Assembly: GCF_003056335.1 (NCBI RefSeq)
Contig: NZ_PYWA01000006.1
Span: 62,001-126,000, forward strand
Length of the DNA stretch: 64,000 nt
Direction of reading: 5' to 3'
Source: Paracoccus indicus
Lineage (GTDB): Bacteria; Pseudomonadota; Alphaproteobacteria; Rhodobacterales; Rhodobacteraceae
The first letter of the stretch is position 1; each line of letters begins with the position of its first letter. The notes beneath the pieces were generated by a model. It saw only the letters and a list, made by a program, of their open reading frames with translations. It ran no database searches and was not told the DNA's origin. The position numbers were made by a program, and so were the translations under genes. Shown piece after piece: positions 17,794 through 26,983 of this stretch.

Positions 17794-19013
17794 CTGCGAA
17801 ACTCGGGCGTGCGGGGGCCGGACAGCAATTGCGCCGGATTGCGGCGCAGGGTCGAGACAAGCTGATCCATGTTCAGGACCAGCGCGCGCATGTCCTGCGA
17901 CAGGCGGGTGATCTGTGGCAGGGTGTCGCCTGCGAAACTCTGGACCGGTCCGCGCGTCCCGTCCAGCACGTCGCGAAGCGAGGCGAAGGCCGATGCCGCG
18001 TTGTCGGATGCCGCACGCAATCCGGCACTGATCCGGGGCAGATCCTCGGGCAGGGTGGCCATCGCGTCGGCGACCGCGCCCAGGGTGATGCGCAGATCGT
18101 CGGCAAGGGGCGCCAGATCGCCCAATGTCCGCCGCGCACTTTCGAAGGCCCCGGTGCCGGCGGCCAGCGTCTTGTCCAGATCGTCCAGGCTGGATTGCCC
18201 CCTGTCCGCCAGATCGGCAAGGCTGGCCGCGCTGCGTTGCAGATCTTGCGTCAGAAGGGCCAGGTCGCGCTGGACATAGGCGTCCACCCGGTCCAGCGTC
18301 GTTTCTGCCTGCCCCGCCGCGTCGGACAAGCGGTCCAGCGTGAACGCCGCGCTGTCGCTCAGGCCGTCCATTCGGTCCCCGAAGGCGGCGATCCCGGTCG
18401 CGGCCTTGGAAATCGCATCCGTTGCCGCCGCCACATCGGCCAGGGTCCGGTCCAGATTGCCGCTGGAGCGTTCGACATTGTCCAGGATCGCGGCGACCCG
18501 CCCCTGGTTCCGCGGCCCCAGGATCTGGTTCAGCTGTTCGACCGCCAGCCCGAGGCGGGCGATGATCTGCGGTCCCTCATCCGTCAAAGTCTGCAGGGCC
18601 GACCTGCTGGAGGCGATGACGGGAACCTCCGGGGTGTCCATGTCGTGCAGCAAGGGCGCGCGCGCCGATCCCGCCGTGATCGCGACCAGAGCGACGCCGG
18701 TGACGCCCTGCACCTCCAGTGCGGCGGTGCTGTCGCTGCGGATCGGGGTATCCAGCGCGACCTCGATGCGGACACGCACGGGCAGGGGGTTTCCCGGGGC
18801 CAGGCGCATGTCCACCACCCGCCCGACCGGCAGACCGGCAAAGCGAACCTCGGATGCGGGACCAAGGCCCGACACCTCGGGGAAATAGACGTCGTAATAG
18901 GCGAACTGCCTGTCCAGCTGCAGCTGCGCGAACCACAGCACGAACCCCAGGATCCCCAGGAACCCGGCGATGGTGAAGGCGCCGATCAGCGCATAGTTGG
19001 CCTTGGTTTCCAT
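17790..19013 (-). CDS. mlaD: MlaD-like MCE domain protein
   Basis: 407 residues: one N-terminal transmembrane helix (YALIGAFTIAGFLGILGFVLW), an MCE domain (about 35-130, FPEVSGLGPASEVRFAGLPV), then a long C-terminal part rich in heptad-like and alanine/leucine helices, suggesting an extended coiled coil. MCE proteins form periplasmic rings that carry phospholipids between membranes. Start ATG 19013 (METKANYAL) is the family start. It follows the ATPase gene by 4 bases. MlaD of E. coli is much shorter, so this is the longer alphaproteobacterial/PqiB-like form. Confidence 0.9.
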   Translation of the reverse strand: METKANYALIGAFTIAGFLGILGFVLWFAQLQLDRQFAYYDVYFPEVSGLGPASEVRFAGLPVGRVVDMRLAPGNPLPVRVRIEVALDTPIRSDSTAALEVQGVTGVALVAITAGSARAPLLHDMDTPEVPVIASSRSALQTLTDEGPQIIARLGLAVEQLNQILGPRNQGRVAAILDNVERSSGNLDRTLADVAAATDAISKAATGIAAFGDRMDGLSDSAAFTLDRLSDAAGQAETTLDRVDAYVQRDLALLTQDLQRSAASLADLADRGQSSLDDLDKTLAAGTGAFESARRTLGDLAPLADDLRITLGAVADAMATLPEDLPRISAGLRAASDNAASAFASLRDVLDGTRGPVQSFAGDTLPQITRLSQDMRALVLNMDQLVSTLRRNPAQLLSGPRTPEFRR

Positions 19014-19017
19014 GCGT

Positions 19018-19791
19018 CTAATCCTTGGCCGTGACGGCACGCGCACGCGGCCCGTGGAAATATTCGTGAACCCAAGGATGATCGACATCCAGCATCTGCG
19101 CCATCGTGCCGGTGGTCAGCACGCGGCGTTCGGCCAGGACCGCGACCCGGTCGCAGCAGGCATGCAGCGTGTCCAGATCATGGGTGACAAGGAACACCGA
19201 CAGGTTCAGCGCATCGCGAAGTGTGACGATCAGCCGGTCGAATGCCGCAGCGCCGATAGGGTCCAGACCGGCGGTGGGTTCGTCCAGAAACAGGATTTCG
19301 GGGTCCAGGGCCAGGGCACGCGCAAGGCCCGCGCGCTTGCGCATGCCGCCCGACAGATCGGCGGGCATGTCGTCATTGGCCTTCCACGGCAGCCCTGCCA
19401 TGCCGATCTTCAGTTCCGCCAGACCGCGGCGCTGCGCATCGGTCAAGCCCGGAACGGCGCGCAGGGGGACCTCGACGTTCTCTCGCACCGTCAGGGATGA
19501 AAACAGCGCGCCGTCCTGGAACATGACGCCCCACCGCTGTTCCAATGCGCGGCGGTCGGGTCCGGATAGCGTGCCGATGCGGTTGCCCAGCACGTCGATT
19601 GTTCCGGCGCGGACCGCATCCAATCCGACGATGGCCCGCAGCAGGACGGATTTGCCGGTGCCCGAACCCCCGACGACGCCCAGGATCTCGCCCCGGTTCA
19701 GGTCGAGGTCCAGCCCGTCGTGGACGACGTGGGTGCCGAACTGCGTGCGCAGGCCCCGCACCCGGACGACGGTTTCCACGGCATCATTCAT
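19018..19791 (-). CDS. mlaF: MlaF-like ABC transporter ATPase
   Basis: 257 residues. Walker A GGSGTGKS, signature LSGGMRKRAGLARAL and Walker B ILFLDEPTAGLDP are intact; the LSGGM(R/Q)KR variant is characteristic of MCE-linked ATPases. It powers lipid transport with the MlaE permease. Its ATG at 19791 overlaps the permease stop codon (ATGA), so translation is coupled. Confidence 0.92.
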   Translation of the reverse strand: MNDAVETVVRVRGLRTQFGTHVVHDGLDLDLNRGEILGVVGGSGTGKSVLLRAIVGLDAVRAGTIDVLGNRIGTLSGPDRRALEQRWGVMFQDGALFSSLTVRENVEVPLRAVPGLTDAQRRGLAELKIGMAGLPWKANDDMPADLSGGMRKRAGLARALALDPEILFLDEPTAGLDPIGAAAFDRLIVTLRDALNLSVFLVTHDLDTLHACCDRVAVLAERRVLTTGTMAQMLDVDHPWVHEYFHGPRARAVTAKD

Positions 19792-20864
19792 AACCCCACC
19801 TGCGCAAAGAAGATCGAGAACGCCGCATCGGCAATGATCACCGCGAAGATCGCGCTGACCACCGCCGAGGAGGTCATCCGCCCCAGTGACTCCGCGTCCT
19901 TGCCGACCTGCATTCCCGCGTGACAGCCGATCACCCCGATGATCAGCGCAAAGATCGGCGCCTTGCCAAGGCCCACGACCGCATGGGTCACGCTGATATC
20001 GGCCAGCCGTGCCAGGAACACGGCGGGCGATATGCCCAGCTCGACCCATGACATCACCGCGCCGCCCAGCAGCCCGGCCACCGCCGAGATCAACCCCAGG
20101 ATCGGCAGCATGACGACCAGCGCCAGAATACGCGGCAGGATCAGCACCCGGTCGGGGTCCAACCCCAGGGTGCGCATCGCGTCGATCTCCTGCCGCATCT
20201 TCATCGAGCCGATCGAGGCCGTCAGCGCCGATGCCGTGCGCCCCGCCACCACGATCGCGGTCAGCAGGATGCCCAACTCTCGCAGGATCGAGATGGCGAT
20301 CAGGTCGACGACGAAGACCTCGGCCCCGAACTGGCGCAATTGTTCGGACCCCTGAAAGGCCAGCACCACCCCGATCAGGAAGGACATCACCGCAACGATG
20401 GGCACCGCGCGCAGTCCGGTTTCCTGCGCATGATGGACCAGCGCCGTCAGCGGAAACCGCGTCGGATGCCGTATCGTGCGGGCCAATGCGGCCAGCATCC
20501 GGCCCAGGTATTCGGCCAGTTGCAGCAGATAGAGGCCAGCACCCGTCACCAGCCGCCCTGTCGCCTGAAGCACGCGCCGCCATGTCGGAACGGCGGGTTT
20601 CGGTGCCTCGGCCCGGGGCAGGGCCGCCGTCACCGCGGCCAGAAGGTCCGCGTGTCGGGCCGACAGCCCGGTCAGATCGGCACCTGCCGCGCGGCGCCGC
20701 GCCAATTCCCAGGCACCCGCGGTGTCAAGCCGGACAAGGGCCGAAAGGTCGATCCGGGCATCGTCCTTTGCGTTCAGCCTGTGCAGCGTCCAGACGACCA
20801 GATCGCCCGACAGGATGACGCGATCATCCCCCGCCTCGACGCCCAGATGCTGAGTGGGTCGCAT
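19788..20864 (-). CDS. mlaE: MlaE-like permease with N-terminal STAS domain
   Basis: 358 residues. Residues 1-90 resemble a STAS domain (IDLSALVRLDTAGAWELARR), equivalent to the separate MlaB subunit of E. coli. The remainder is the MlaE permease with the hallmark helices MSFLIGVVLAFQGSEQLRQF and GRTASALTASIGSMKMRQEI (EQ loop). It forms the inner-membrane core of the lipid ABC transporter with MlaF. Start ATG 20864, weak AGGG upstream; it is the first gene of the operon. Confidence 0.9.
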   Translation of the reverse strand: MRPTQHLGVEAGDDRVILSGDLVVWTLHRLNAKDDARIDLSALVRLDTAGAWELARRRAAGADLTGLSARHADLLAAVTAALPRAEAPKPAVPTWRRVLQATGRLVTGAGLYLLQLAEYLGRMLAALARTIRHPTRFPLTALVHHAQETGLRAVPIVAVMSFLIGVVLAFQGSEQLRQFGAEVFVVDLIAISILRELGILLTAIVVAGRTASALTASIGSMKMRQEIDAMRTLGLDPDRVLILPRILALVVMLPILGLISAVAGLLGGAVMSWVELGISPAVFLARLADISVTHAVVGLGKAPIFALIIGVIGCHAGMQVGKDAESLGRMTSSAVVSAIFAVIIADAAFSIFFAQVGL

Positions 20865-21068
20865 CACGCGCACCCTGCGTCGAAAGGTGGCGGGGCGGCA
20901 ATCATGCTGGTCGCCCTTACCATATCCGTCGGGCCCGGACCCCGGCCACCGGACGGGGAACCGATCGTCATCCATGCCGGACCTTGCGCCGACCCGCGCG
21001 GCGCGCAAGCGTCAGCCGTGGCTGCCAACAGGCGGGGCATCGGTGGCCGGGACCGCGACGGACCCGCA

Positions 21069-21923
21069 TCAATGGCACAGAAGAACCGGGCAGTCGCTCT
21101 GCTCGATCATCGTGCGGGTCGTTCCGCCGAAGACCACCTCGCGCAGGCGGGAATGGTCATAGGCGCCCATGACGATCAGGTCGCCGCCGGTTTCCTTGAA
21201 GCGCTGCATGATGGCCTTGGCGATCTCTTCGCCACCGCTTGGATATTGCTGGACGGCGACCTTGCACCCCTGATGTGTCAGCCATGCGGCCACGTCCGAG
21301 CCCGGGTTTTCCCCGTCACGGGCAGAGGTCATCACCGGATCGAACAGCGCCACGGTGACATCGCCGGCATCGCGCATGAACGGCATGGCGGCATGCACCG
21401 CGCGGGCCGAGGGTATGCCCGCCTTCCAGGCCAGAAAGACCGATGCGGGCTGCAGCGCTTTGGCCGAAGCCATCGCGTTCAGCATCACCCCGCCTGCCGA
21501 CCGGAACAGGGCGGCGCGGACTACGTCGTCGAAGACGGAGGCATCATGGCGCAGGTCATTGCCGATGACGGTCAGGTCGCAGGTCAGCGCGGCGCGCGAC
21601 ACGGCCGCCGGCAGGATCGCAGGCTGACCGCTGGCGACGCGGACCTCGGCGCTGGTGCCTTGCTCTGTCAGATAGGCCGAGACCTGATCGCGCAGCTTGA
21701 ACAGGGCGATGCTGGCCTCGTGGACCTCGGTCTGCCAGCCGTCGGGCAGGGAATAGGTTCCCCCCTCGCCAATGCCATAGGTATAGATCGGGATCTGCGG
21801 CATCACGCCGAGGATCAGGACGAACAGATGCAGGTTCCGATCGCGCGCGGCCTGCGTCAGCGGTTCCAGATCGGCAGGCTTGGCGGTGCGTCCCAGCACC
21901 ACCAGAACGGTTGCATTCTTCAT
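21069..21923 (-). CDS. Universal stress protein (tandem UspA domains)
   Basis: 284 residues, long enough for two Usp folds. The C-terminal domain ends with the ATP-binding-type pattern GDLIVMGAYDHSRLREVVFGG and SDCPVLLCH. The N-terminal domain is more diverged. Start ATG 21923 is preferred over ATG 21932 because GAAGG is 9 bases upstream of the former but touches the latter. A perfect FNR box 58 bases upstream suggests induction at low oxygen, as known for several usp genes in this group. Confidence 0.88.
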   Translation of the reverse strand: MKNATVLVVLGRTAKPADLEPLTQAARDRNLHLFVLILGVMPQIPIYTYGIGEGGTYSLPDGWQTEVHEASIALFKLRDQVSAYLTEQGTSAEVRVASGQPAILPAAVSRAALTCDLTVIGNDLRHDASVFDDVVRAALFRSAGGVMLNAMASAKALQPASVFLAWKAGIPSARAVHAAMPFMRDAGDVTVALFDPVMTSARDGENPGSDVAAWLTHQGCKVAVQQYPSGGEEIAKAIMQRFKETGGDLIVMGAYDHSRLREVVFGGTTRTMIEQSDCPVLLCH

Positions 21924-21980
21924 CGGGGTCATCCTTCACCAACTTGCCCGACCAGCATAGCGTATGGGCATTTCCGCATA

Positions 21981-21994
21981 TTGATCTGCATCAA
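21981..21994. promoter_or_regulatory. Perfect FNR/FnrL box upstream of usp
   Basis: TTGATCTGCATCAA matches the consensus TTGAT-N4-ATCAA exactly, and the central CTGC matches the box upstream of the P-type ATPase. It is 58 bases upstream of the usp start codon. Confidence 0.75.
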
Positions 21995-22183
21995 CGGAAA
22001 CGACGATTGGCGCGCCGCATCCCTTGGCGGGCTGTTCGCGGTTTTCCTTCATGCGTCAACGGGCCTGTGGGGACAGACCCGATGACCCATGAAAGTTGCA
22101 TCGGTTGCCCAAGATTGCCGGTCACGGTTGGTGACAAGCTGAATCGCATGATCCTAGGGCGTCCGGTTTGGCTGATCGTCCGG

Positions 22184-23236
22184 TCAGTCGGATGGATTGA
22201 CCAGGATCTTCACCTGGGATTTTTCAGCGACCAATGCCTCGAAACCCTGATCGACGATCTCTGCGATCGGGATGCGTTTGGTTACCAGCTTGTCGGCGCT
22301 GAAATAGCCCTGTGCCATCAGTGCCATGACGGCGGGATAGACATTCCGATAGGCGATGGTCCCCAGAAGCTGACGTTCCTTCAGGACGACGGTGTTGGGA
22401 TGGAAGGCGGCATCACCTTCCCAGATCGAGACGATCAGCGTCTGCCCCTCGTGTCTTGTGCTGTCGATGCACTGTGGCAGGACGCGGGGCACGCCTGTGA
22501 CCTCGAAGGCGACATGCGCGCCGCCCGTCGCCTCGCGGATCCTTGCGACGGGATCGTCCGTCGTCGGATCGATGGCCGTGGTCGCGCCCAGCTCCAACGC
22601 CTTGCGACGACGCTCGGGCGAGGGTTCGACTACATGGATCTGGGCCGCACCGGCCACGCGCAGGGCCTCGACCACCAGCAGGCCGATGGGTCCGGCGCCG
22701 AAGACGGCCGCGGTGTCGCCCGCCTTGATCCTGGACATGCGCACCGCGTGCAATGCCACGGCGGCAGGTTCGACCAGCGCGCCCTGTTCCATGGACAGGG
22801 CGTCGGGCATCTTGTGGACCATCCGCGCAGGGACCACCGAAACCTCGGCGAAACCGCCGTGGCCACCCGACAGACCGACGAACCCGAGGCTGTCGCAAAG
22901 GTTGTATTTCCCTTCCCGGCAGGCAGGGCATTGCCCGCAGGCGAAGATCGGCTCGACCGTCACGCGATCGCCGATGGCTAGTCCCGTGACCCCTCCGCCA
23001 AGCGAGGCGATGGTGCCGCAGTATTCATGCCCCATCGTGATGGGTGCCTTGTCGTGGCTGAGGGGGTGTTCCTGATCCACGGGGACGAAGATCGGTCCGG
23101 CCAGGTATTCGTGCAGATCACTGCCGCAGATGCCCGCCCATGCGACCTTGATCGCGACCTCGCCCGGACCGGGGGCGGGTGTCTCAGTGTCCTCGACGCG
23201 GATGTCCTTCACGCCATGCCAACGTGCTGCTTTCAT
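22184..23236 (-). CDS. Zinc-dependent alcohol dehydrogenase (2,3-butanediol dehydrogenase-like)
   Basis: 350 residues of the medium-chain dehydrogenase family. Catalytic zinc region GICGSDLHEY and GHEYCGTI; structural zinc cysteines in CGQCPACREGKYNLC; NAD-binding FGAGPIGLL. The insertion GPIFVPVDQEHPLSHDKAPITMGHE is typical of (R,R)-butanediol dehydrogenases. The gene lies 61 bases downstream of the flavin monooxygenase on the same strand, with a hairpin in the gap. Together with the AcoR-like regulator this suggests oxidation of a vicinal diol, acetoin or related alcohol/ketone; substrate inferred. Confidence 0.88.
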   Translation of the reverse strand: MKAARWHGVKDIRVEDTETPAPGPGEVAIKVAWAGICGSDLHEYLAGPIFVPVDQEHPLSHDKAPITMGHEYCGTIASLGGGVTGLAIGDRVTVEPIFACGQCPACREGKYNLCDSLGFVGLSGGHGGFAEVSVVPARMVHKMPDALSMEQGALVEPAAVALHAVRMSRIKAGDTAAVFGAGPIGLLVVEALRVAGAAQIHVVEPSPERRRKALELGATTAIDPTTDDPVARIREATGGAHVAFEVTGVPRVLPQCIDSTRHEGQTLIVSIWEGDAAFHPNTVVLKERQLLGTIAYRNVYPAVMALMAQGYFSADKLVTKRIPIAEIVDQGFEALVAEKSQVKILVNPSD

Positions 23237-23266
23237 TGTCAATCTCTTGTTCCTTGGGTGAAAGGG

Positions 23267-23292
23267 TCCCGCGGGTCCGACGGCCCGCGGGA
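23267..23292. other. Intercistronic hairpin between monooxygenase and alcohol dehydrogenase genes
   Basis: TCCCGCGGG, an 8-base spacer, CCCGCGGGA: a perfect 9-bp GC stem starting 5 bases after the monooxygenase stop. There is no U-tract, so it is more likely an mRNA 3' stabiliser or partial terminator setting different expression levels of the two genes. Confidence 0.5.
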
Positions 23293-23297
23293 TGCGA

Positions 23298-25097
23298 TCA
23301 TGCGGTATGATGGACGTCCTGCAGGCCGTAGACCGGCGTCTCCAACCCCTCCATCCGGGCCTTCAGCTGCAACGCCAGATAGAGCGAGTAGTGGCGCGAC
23401 TGGTGCAGGTTGCCACCGTGGAACCAAAGCTGGTCCTGCTGGGTCGGCTTCCACATGTTGCGCTGCTCGCCCTCCCACGGGCCGGGGTCCTTCGTCGTGT
23501 CGGACCCGAGGCCCCAGACCTTGCCGACCTTGTCGGCGACCTCCTGGCTGATCAGATCGGCGGCCCAGCCATTCATCGATCCGTAACCCGTCGCGAAGAC
23601 GACCAGATCGGCGGGAAGGCGCGTGCCGTCCGACAGGACCACGGCATCGTCCTCGAAATGATCCACCTGTCCCTTGGCCAGTTTCACCTTGCCGTCGATG
23701 ATCAGCTGGCTGGCCCCCACGTCGATGTAGTAACCGGACCCCCGGCGCAGATACTTCATGAACAGGCCAGACCCGTCGTCCCCCCAGTCCAGGTCGAAAC
23801 CGGCCTTTTCCAGACCTGCATAGAAATCGGCGTCGCGTTCGCGCATCTTGTCGTAAAGCGGGATCTGGAATTCATGCATGATCTTGTAGGGCAGAGAGGC
23901 GAAGATCATGTCCGCCTTTTCCGTCGTGACGCCATTGGCCAGCGCTTCCTCGGAATAAAGGGCGCCAAGCCCGATCTCCATCAGCGAATCCGATCGCACG
24001 ATATGGGTCGAGGACCGCTGGACCATCGTCACATCGGCATCGCCTTCCCAAAGCGCGGCACAGATGTCATGAGCCGAATTGTTCGATCCGATCACCACGA
24101 CCTTCTTGCCGGCCCAGTCATCGGGGCCTTCGTGCCGCGAGGAATGCTGGATCACCCCCTTGAAGCCGTCCATGCCGGGAAATTGCGGCATGAAAGGCTT
24201 GCCCGACATGCCGGTGGCCAGGACCAGCTGCGTCGGTTGCAGGGTGACGGTCTGGCCGTCGCGGTCGACCTGAACCGTCCACTTGCCGGCCGCCTCGTCA
24301 TAGGTGGCTTTTGTCACCTCGGACCGCGTCCAGTAGTTGATCTCCATGACCTTGGTATACATCTCCAGCCAGTCGCCCACCTTGTCCTTGGGCGTGAAGA
24401 CCGGCCAGTTGTCCGGGAACTTCAGATAGGGCAGGTGGTCGTACCAGACCGGATCATGCAAACAGAGCGACTTGTAGCGGCTGCGCCACTGATCGCCGGG
24501 GCGGTCGTGCTTGTCCAGAACGATGGTGGGCACGTTCAGCTGGCGAAGTCGCGCGCCAAGTGCGATGCCGCCCTGTCCGCCGCCGATCACAAGCACATAG
24601 GGCTGCGTGCCATAGCCCAGATCGGCCTCCTCGGCCTGCCGGCGTTCCTTCCAGGACTTGCGGTTCTTCGCGGCGCCGTGTTCGGCGCCCATGGGGCGCC
24701 TGGTGCCGCGGTTCTCCTCGAAGCCCTTCAGTTCCTGCAGCGCGGTCAGCAAGGTCCAGATCTTGCCGTCGCGGATCCGCATCAGGCCCCAGCCACGGCC
24801 CGCCCTGGTTTCGAAGGTGATCCAGGCGGTGATGACGCCGTCTTCGTCCACGGGCATCTCGCCCGATTGGATCGCGAAACTTCCCGGGCGGGTGTGATCC
24901 AGCTGGTTCTGCAGCATGTCGGTCACGCCTGCGGGGCCTTCGACGGTCTTCAGGTTCCAGCTGACCGCCACCAGATCGCGCCAATAGCTGTCGGTCGCAA
25001 AAAGTGCGGCCACCCGGTCGATGTCGCCGCCCTCCAATGCGGCGTTCAGGTGGTCGAGCATATCTTGTGTCTGTGTGGTCGTCGTTGAATCAAGCAT
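23298..25097 (-). CDS. FAD/NAD(P)-dependent monooxygenase with N-terminal SnoaL-like domain
   Basis: 599 residues. Residues 1-130 look like a SnoaL/NTF2-type domain (MLDHLNAALEGGDIDRVAAL ... ITAWITFETRAGRGWGLMRI). An FAD-binding VIGGGQGGIALGARL follows near 170 and an NAD(P)-binding VVVIGSNNSAHDI near 350, as in flavin-containing monooxygenases and Baeyer-Villiger-like enzymes. ATG 25097 has GGAGGAGTTGC upstream. It is downstream of an AcoR-like regulator and upstream of an alcohol dehydrogenase, suggesting oxygenation of a ketone or alcohol. The exact reaction is unknown. Confidence 0.85.
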   Translation of the reverse strand: MLDSTTTTQTQDMLDHLNAALEGGDIDRVAALFATDSYWRDLVAVSWNLKTVEGPAGVTDMLQNQLDHTRPGSFAIQSGEMPVDEDGVITAWITFETRAGRGWGLMRIRDGKIWTLLTALQELKGFEENRGTRRPMGAEHGAAKNRKSWKERRQAEEADLGYGTQPYVLVIGGGQGGIALGARLRQLNVPTIVLDKHDRPGDQWRSRYKSLCLHDPVWYDHLPYLKFPDNWPVFTPKDKVGDWLEMYTKVMEINYWTRSEVTKATYDEAAGKWTVQVDRDGQTVTLQPTQLVLATGMSGKPFMPQFPGMDGFKGVIQHSSRHEGPDDWAGKKVVVIGSNNSAHDICAALWEGDADVTMVQRSSTHIVRSDSLMEIGLGALYSEEALANGVTTEKADMIFASLPYKIMHEFQIPLYDKMRERDADFYAGLEKAGFDLDWGDDGSGLFMKYLRRGSGYYIDVGASQLIIDGKVKLAKGQVDHFEDDAVVLSDGTRLPADLVVFATGYGSMNGWAADLISQEVADKVGKVWGLGSDTTKDPGPWEGEQRNMWKPTQQDQLWFHGGNLHQSRHYSLYLALQLKARMEGLETPVYGLQDVHHTA

Positions 25098-25237
25098 TGC
25101 AACTCCTCCTCCGTGCGCAGCTTGAGGGGAAGTATCGCCATGCAAAGGGGCGGCGATCCACATCGCCGCGCCGAATGATCGGGAAAAACAGACCGCTGCG
25201 CTGCGGCATGTTGCGTGCGCAACATTCGCGCAACCGC

Positions 25238-26983
25238 TCAGCCGGGGGCGCGCAATCCCGCCTTGCGGATCCGTCGCAGGATGGTGGACCGGTTCACCCC
25301 AAGGCGACGCGCGGCGCAGGCCATGTTCCATCCGCAGGCCTCGAGGATATCTTCCAGACCGTCCGAGGCATCCTCGTGCGGGGAAACGCCGTTCTGCAAA
25401 GCGGGGCCGTTGTCGGGCAGATCGGGCAGGTCGATGACCGGCCCGATGCAGAAGGCGACCGCGACATCCAGAACCTGCTCCAGTTCGCGGATGTTGCCGG
25501 GCCACCGCCGCCCCATCAACTCGGCCCGCGCCGAGGGCGACAGCCGCATCGCGCCCGCCGCATGGCGGCCCAGATGGCGCGAGATCAGCCAATCGAGATC
25601 ACGGCGCATCCGCAGCGGCGGCATCGACAGGGTGCAGCCCGCAAGCCGGTGGAAGACCGGACGCGGCAGTCCAAGGTTCGCGGGATCGACGCAGGTCGTC
25701 GCAATGGTGCGCAGATCGGGCGTCTTGTCCAGAAGCCCACCAAGGGCGGCGGCCGTGTCCGGTTGCAGATCCTCGATCCGGCGCAGGTGCAGGGTGGTCG
25801 GCCCGACGACGTTCCTGCAGGCCTCGGCCAAGGCCCGAGGTTCCAGACCGGCGCAGACAAGCGAGATGAACCCCTGCGATTTGCTGGTCATGTGAATTGC
25901 CCGTGCCAGCCGCGTCTTGCCGGTGCCCGTCTCTCCGGCGATCAGCAGGGGCACCCGGCCCGGGGCCAGTCGTTCAGCCTGGGATAGCAGTTGCGCCATT
26001 GCAGGATCGCCCCCGGTCAGTCCGGCCAAAGCACCGTCCCGCCTGTTGTTCCGCAAGGGGGTGCGGGGGGCCTTGGGGGCGATGGCGTGACCGAACAGGC
26101 CGCCGCCGTCGCGCATCTGGATGACGCGTTCCTCGGTCGGACGATCGCGCATCAGGTCGGGCAGATCATCGATGCTGATGTCCAACACTTGATCGATCCG
26201 GCTGCCAAGGATCACGCTGTCCTTCGGAAACAAGTGCCGGGCCGCGCGGGTATAACCCAGCACACGGCCCGACCCGTCCAGCCGGACGGCGGCCTCGGGG
26301 TCGACGTCCAGAAATTCGGGGCTGGAGGACAGGCGCAGGACCCAATCCCGCGGGCTCTCGGCCATCAGGTTGGCCATCTCGACGCGGCGGGCGGCGGCGG
26401 TGACAAGGGTCATCGCCAGCTTCTGGCTGGTCTTGGGTGCGGGCGAACGCAACAGGGAGATATCAAGGACCGCCGCCAACTGTCCAAGGCTGTCGAAGAT
26501 CGGCGCCGCCGTGCAGGACAGGGCGGTATGGGCATTGCCGAAGTGATCGTCCTGATGGACGGTGACAGGCGCCTGCGTCACGATGCAGGCACCGACCCCG
26601 CAGGTGCCGGCAAGACTCTCGGACCAGTTCGATCCAAGATAGAGGCCGGACCGACGCAGGTCGTCCGTGAAAAGATCGTCCCCGAAGAAATCGACGCAGA
26701 CCCCTTTGGCATCGGTCAGAAGCAGCACGTAATTCTGTCCCGCAACCTGCCGGAACAGGGATTGCAGACCCGAACGCGCCGCGGCGATCAGCCATTCGGC
26801 CTGCTTGCGATGGTCGCGCAGCTCGGTCTCGGTCACGATATGGGCAGGATCATTGCGCATCGGGTCCATGCCGTAAACCTCGACGCATCGCCGCCACGAT
26901 GCCGAGATGAAGCTGTCACGGTCCGTATGGTCACCCTCGAGGACCCGTCCGATCTCCTCTATGTGCCGAGCATCCCTGACCAT
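25238..26983 (-). CDS. AcoR/NtrC-like regulator lacking the GAFTGA loop
   Basis: 581 residues. N-terminal GAF-like sensor (about 70-200, LLTDAKGVCVDFFGDDLF), AAA+ domain with Walker A GETGTGKT, and a C-terminal Fis-type helix-turn-helix (ACGWNMACAARRLGVNRSTI). Between Walker A and the next motifs the domain is shortened: no GAFTGA loop is present, and the Walker B region reads TLHLRRIEDL instead of TLFLDEI. It therefore probably does not activate sigma-54 polymerase, like Rhodobacter capsulatus NtrC or TyrR. Start ATG 26983 with AAGGGGGG upstream. Likely controls the two downstream genes. Confidence 0.85.
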   Translation of the reverse strand: MVRDARHIEEIGRVLEGDHTDRDSFISASWRRCVEVYGMDPMRNDPAHIVTETELRDHRKQAEWLIAAARSGLQSLFRQVAGQNYVLLLTDAKGVCVDFFGDDLFTDDLRRSGLYLGSNWSESLAGTCGVGACIVTQAPVTVHQDDHFGNAHTALSCTAAPIFDSLGQLAAVLDISLLRSPAPKTSQKLAMTLVTAAARRVEMANLMAESPRDWVLRLSSSPEFLDVDPEAAVRLDGSGRVLGYTRAARHLFPKDSVILGSRIDQVLDISIDDLPDLMRDRPTEERVIQMRDGGGLFGHAIAPKAPRTPLRNNRRDGALAGLTGGDPAMAQLLSQAERLAPGRVPLLIAGETGTGKTRLARAIHMTSKSQGFISLVCAGLEPRALAEACRNVVGPTTLHLRRIEDLQPDTAAALGGLLDKTPDLRTIATTCVDPANLGLPRPVFHRLAGCTLSMPPLRMRRDLDWLISRHLGRHAAGAMRLSPSARAELMGRRWPGNIRELEQVLDVAVAFCIGPVIDLPDLPDNGPALQNGVSPHEDASDGLEDILEACGWNMACAARRLGVNRSTILRRIRKAGLRAPG

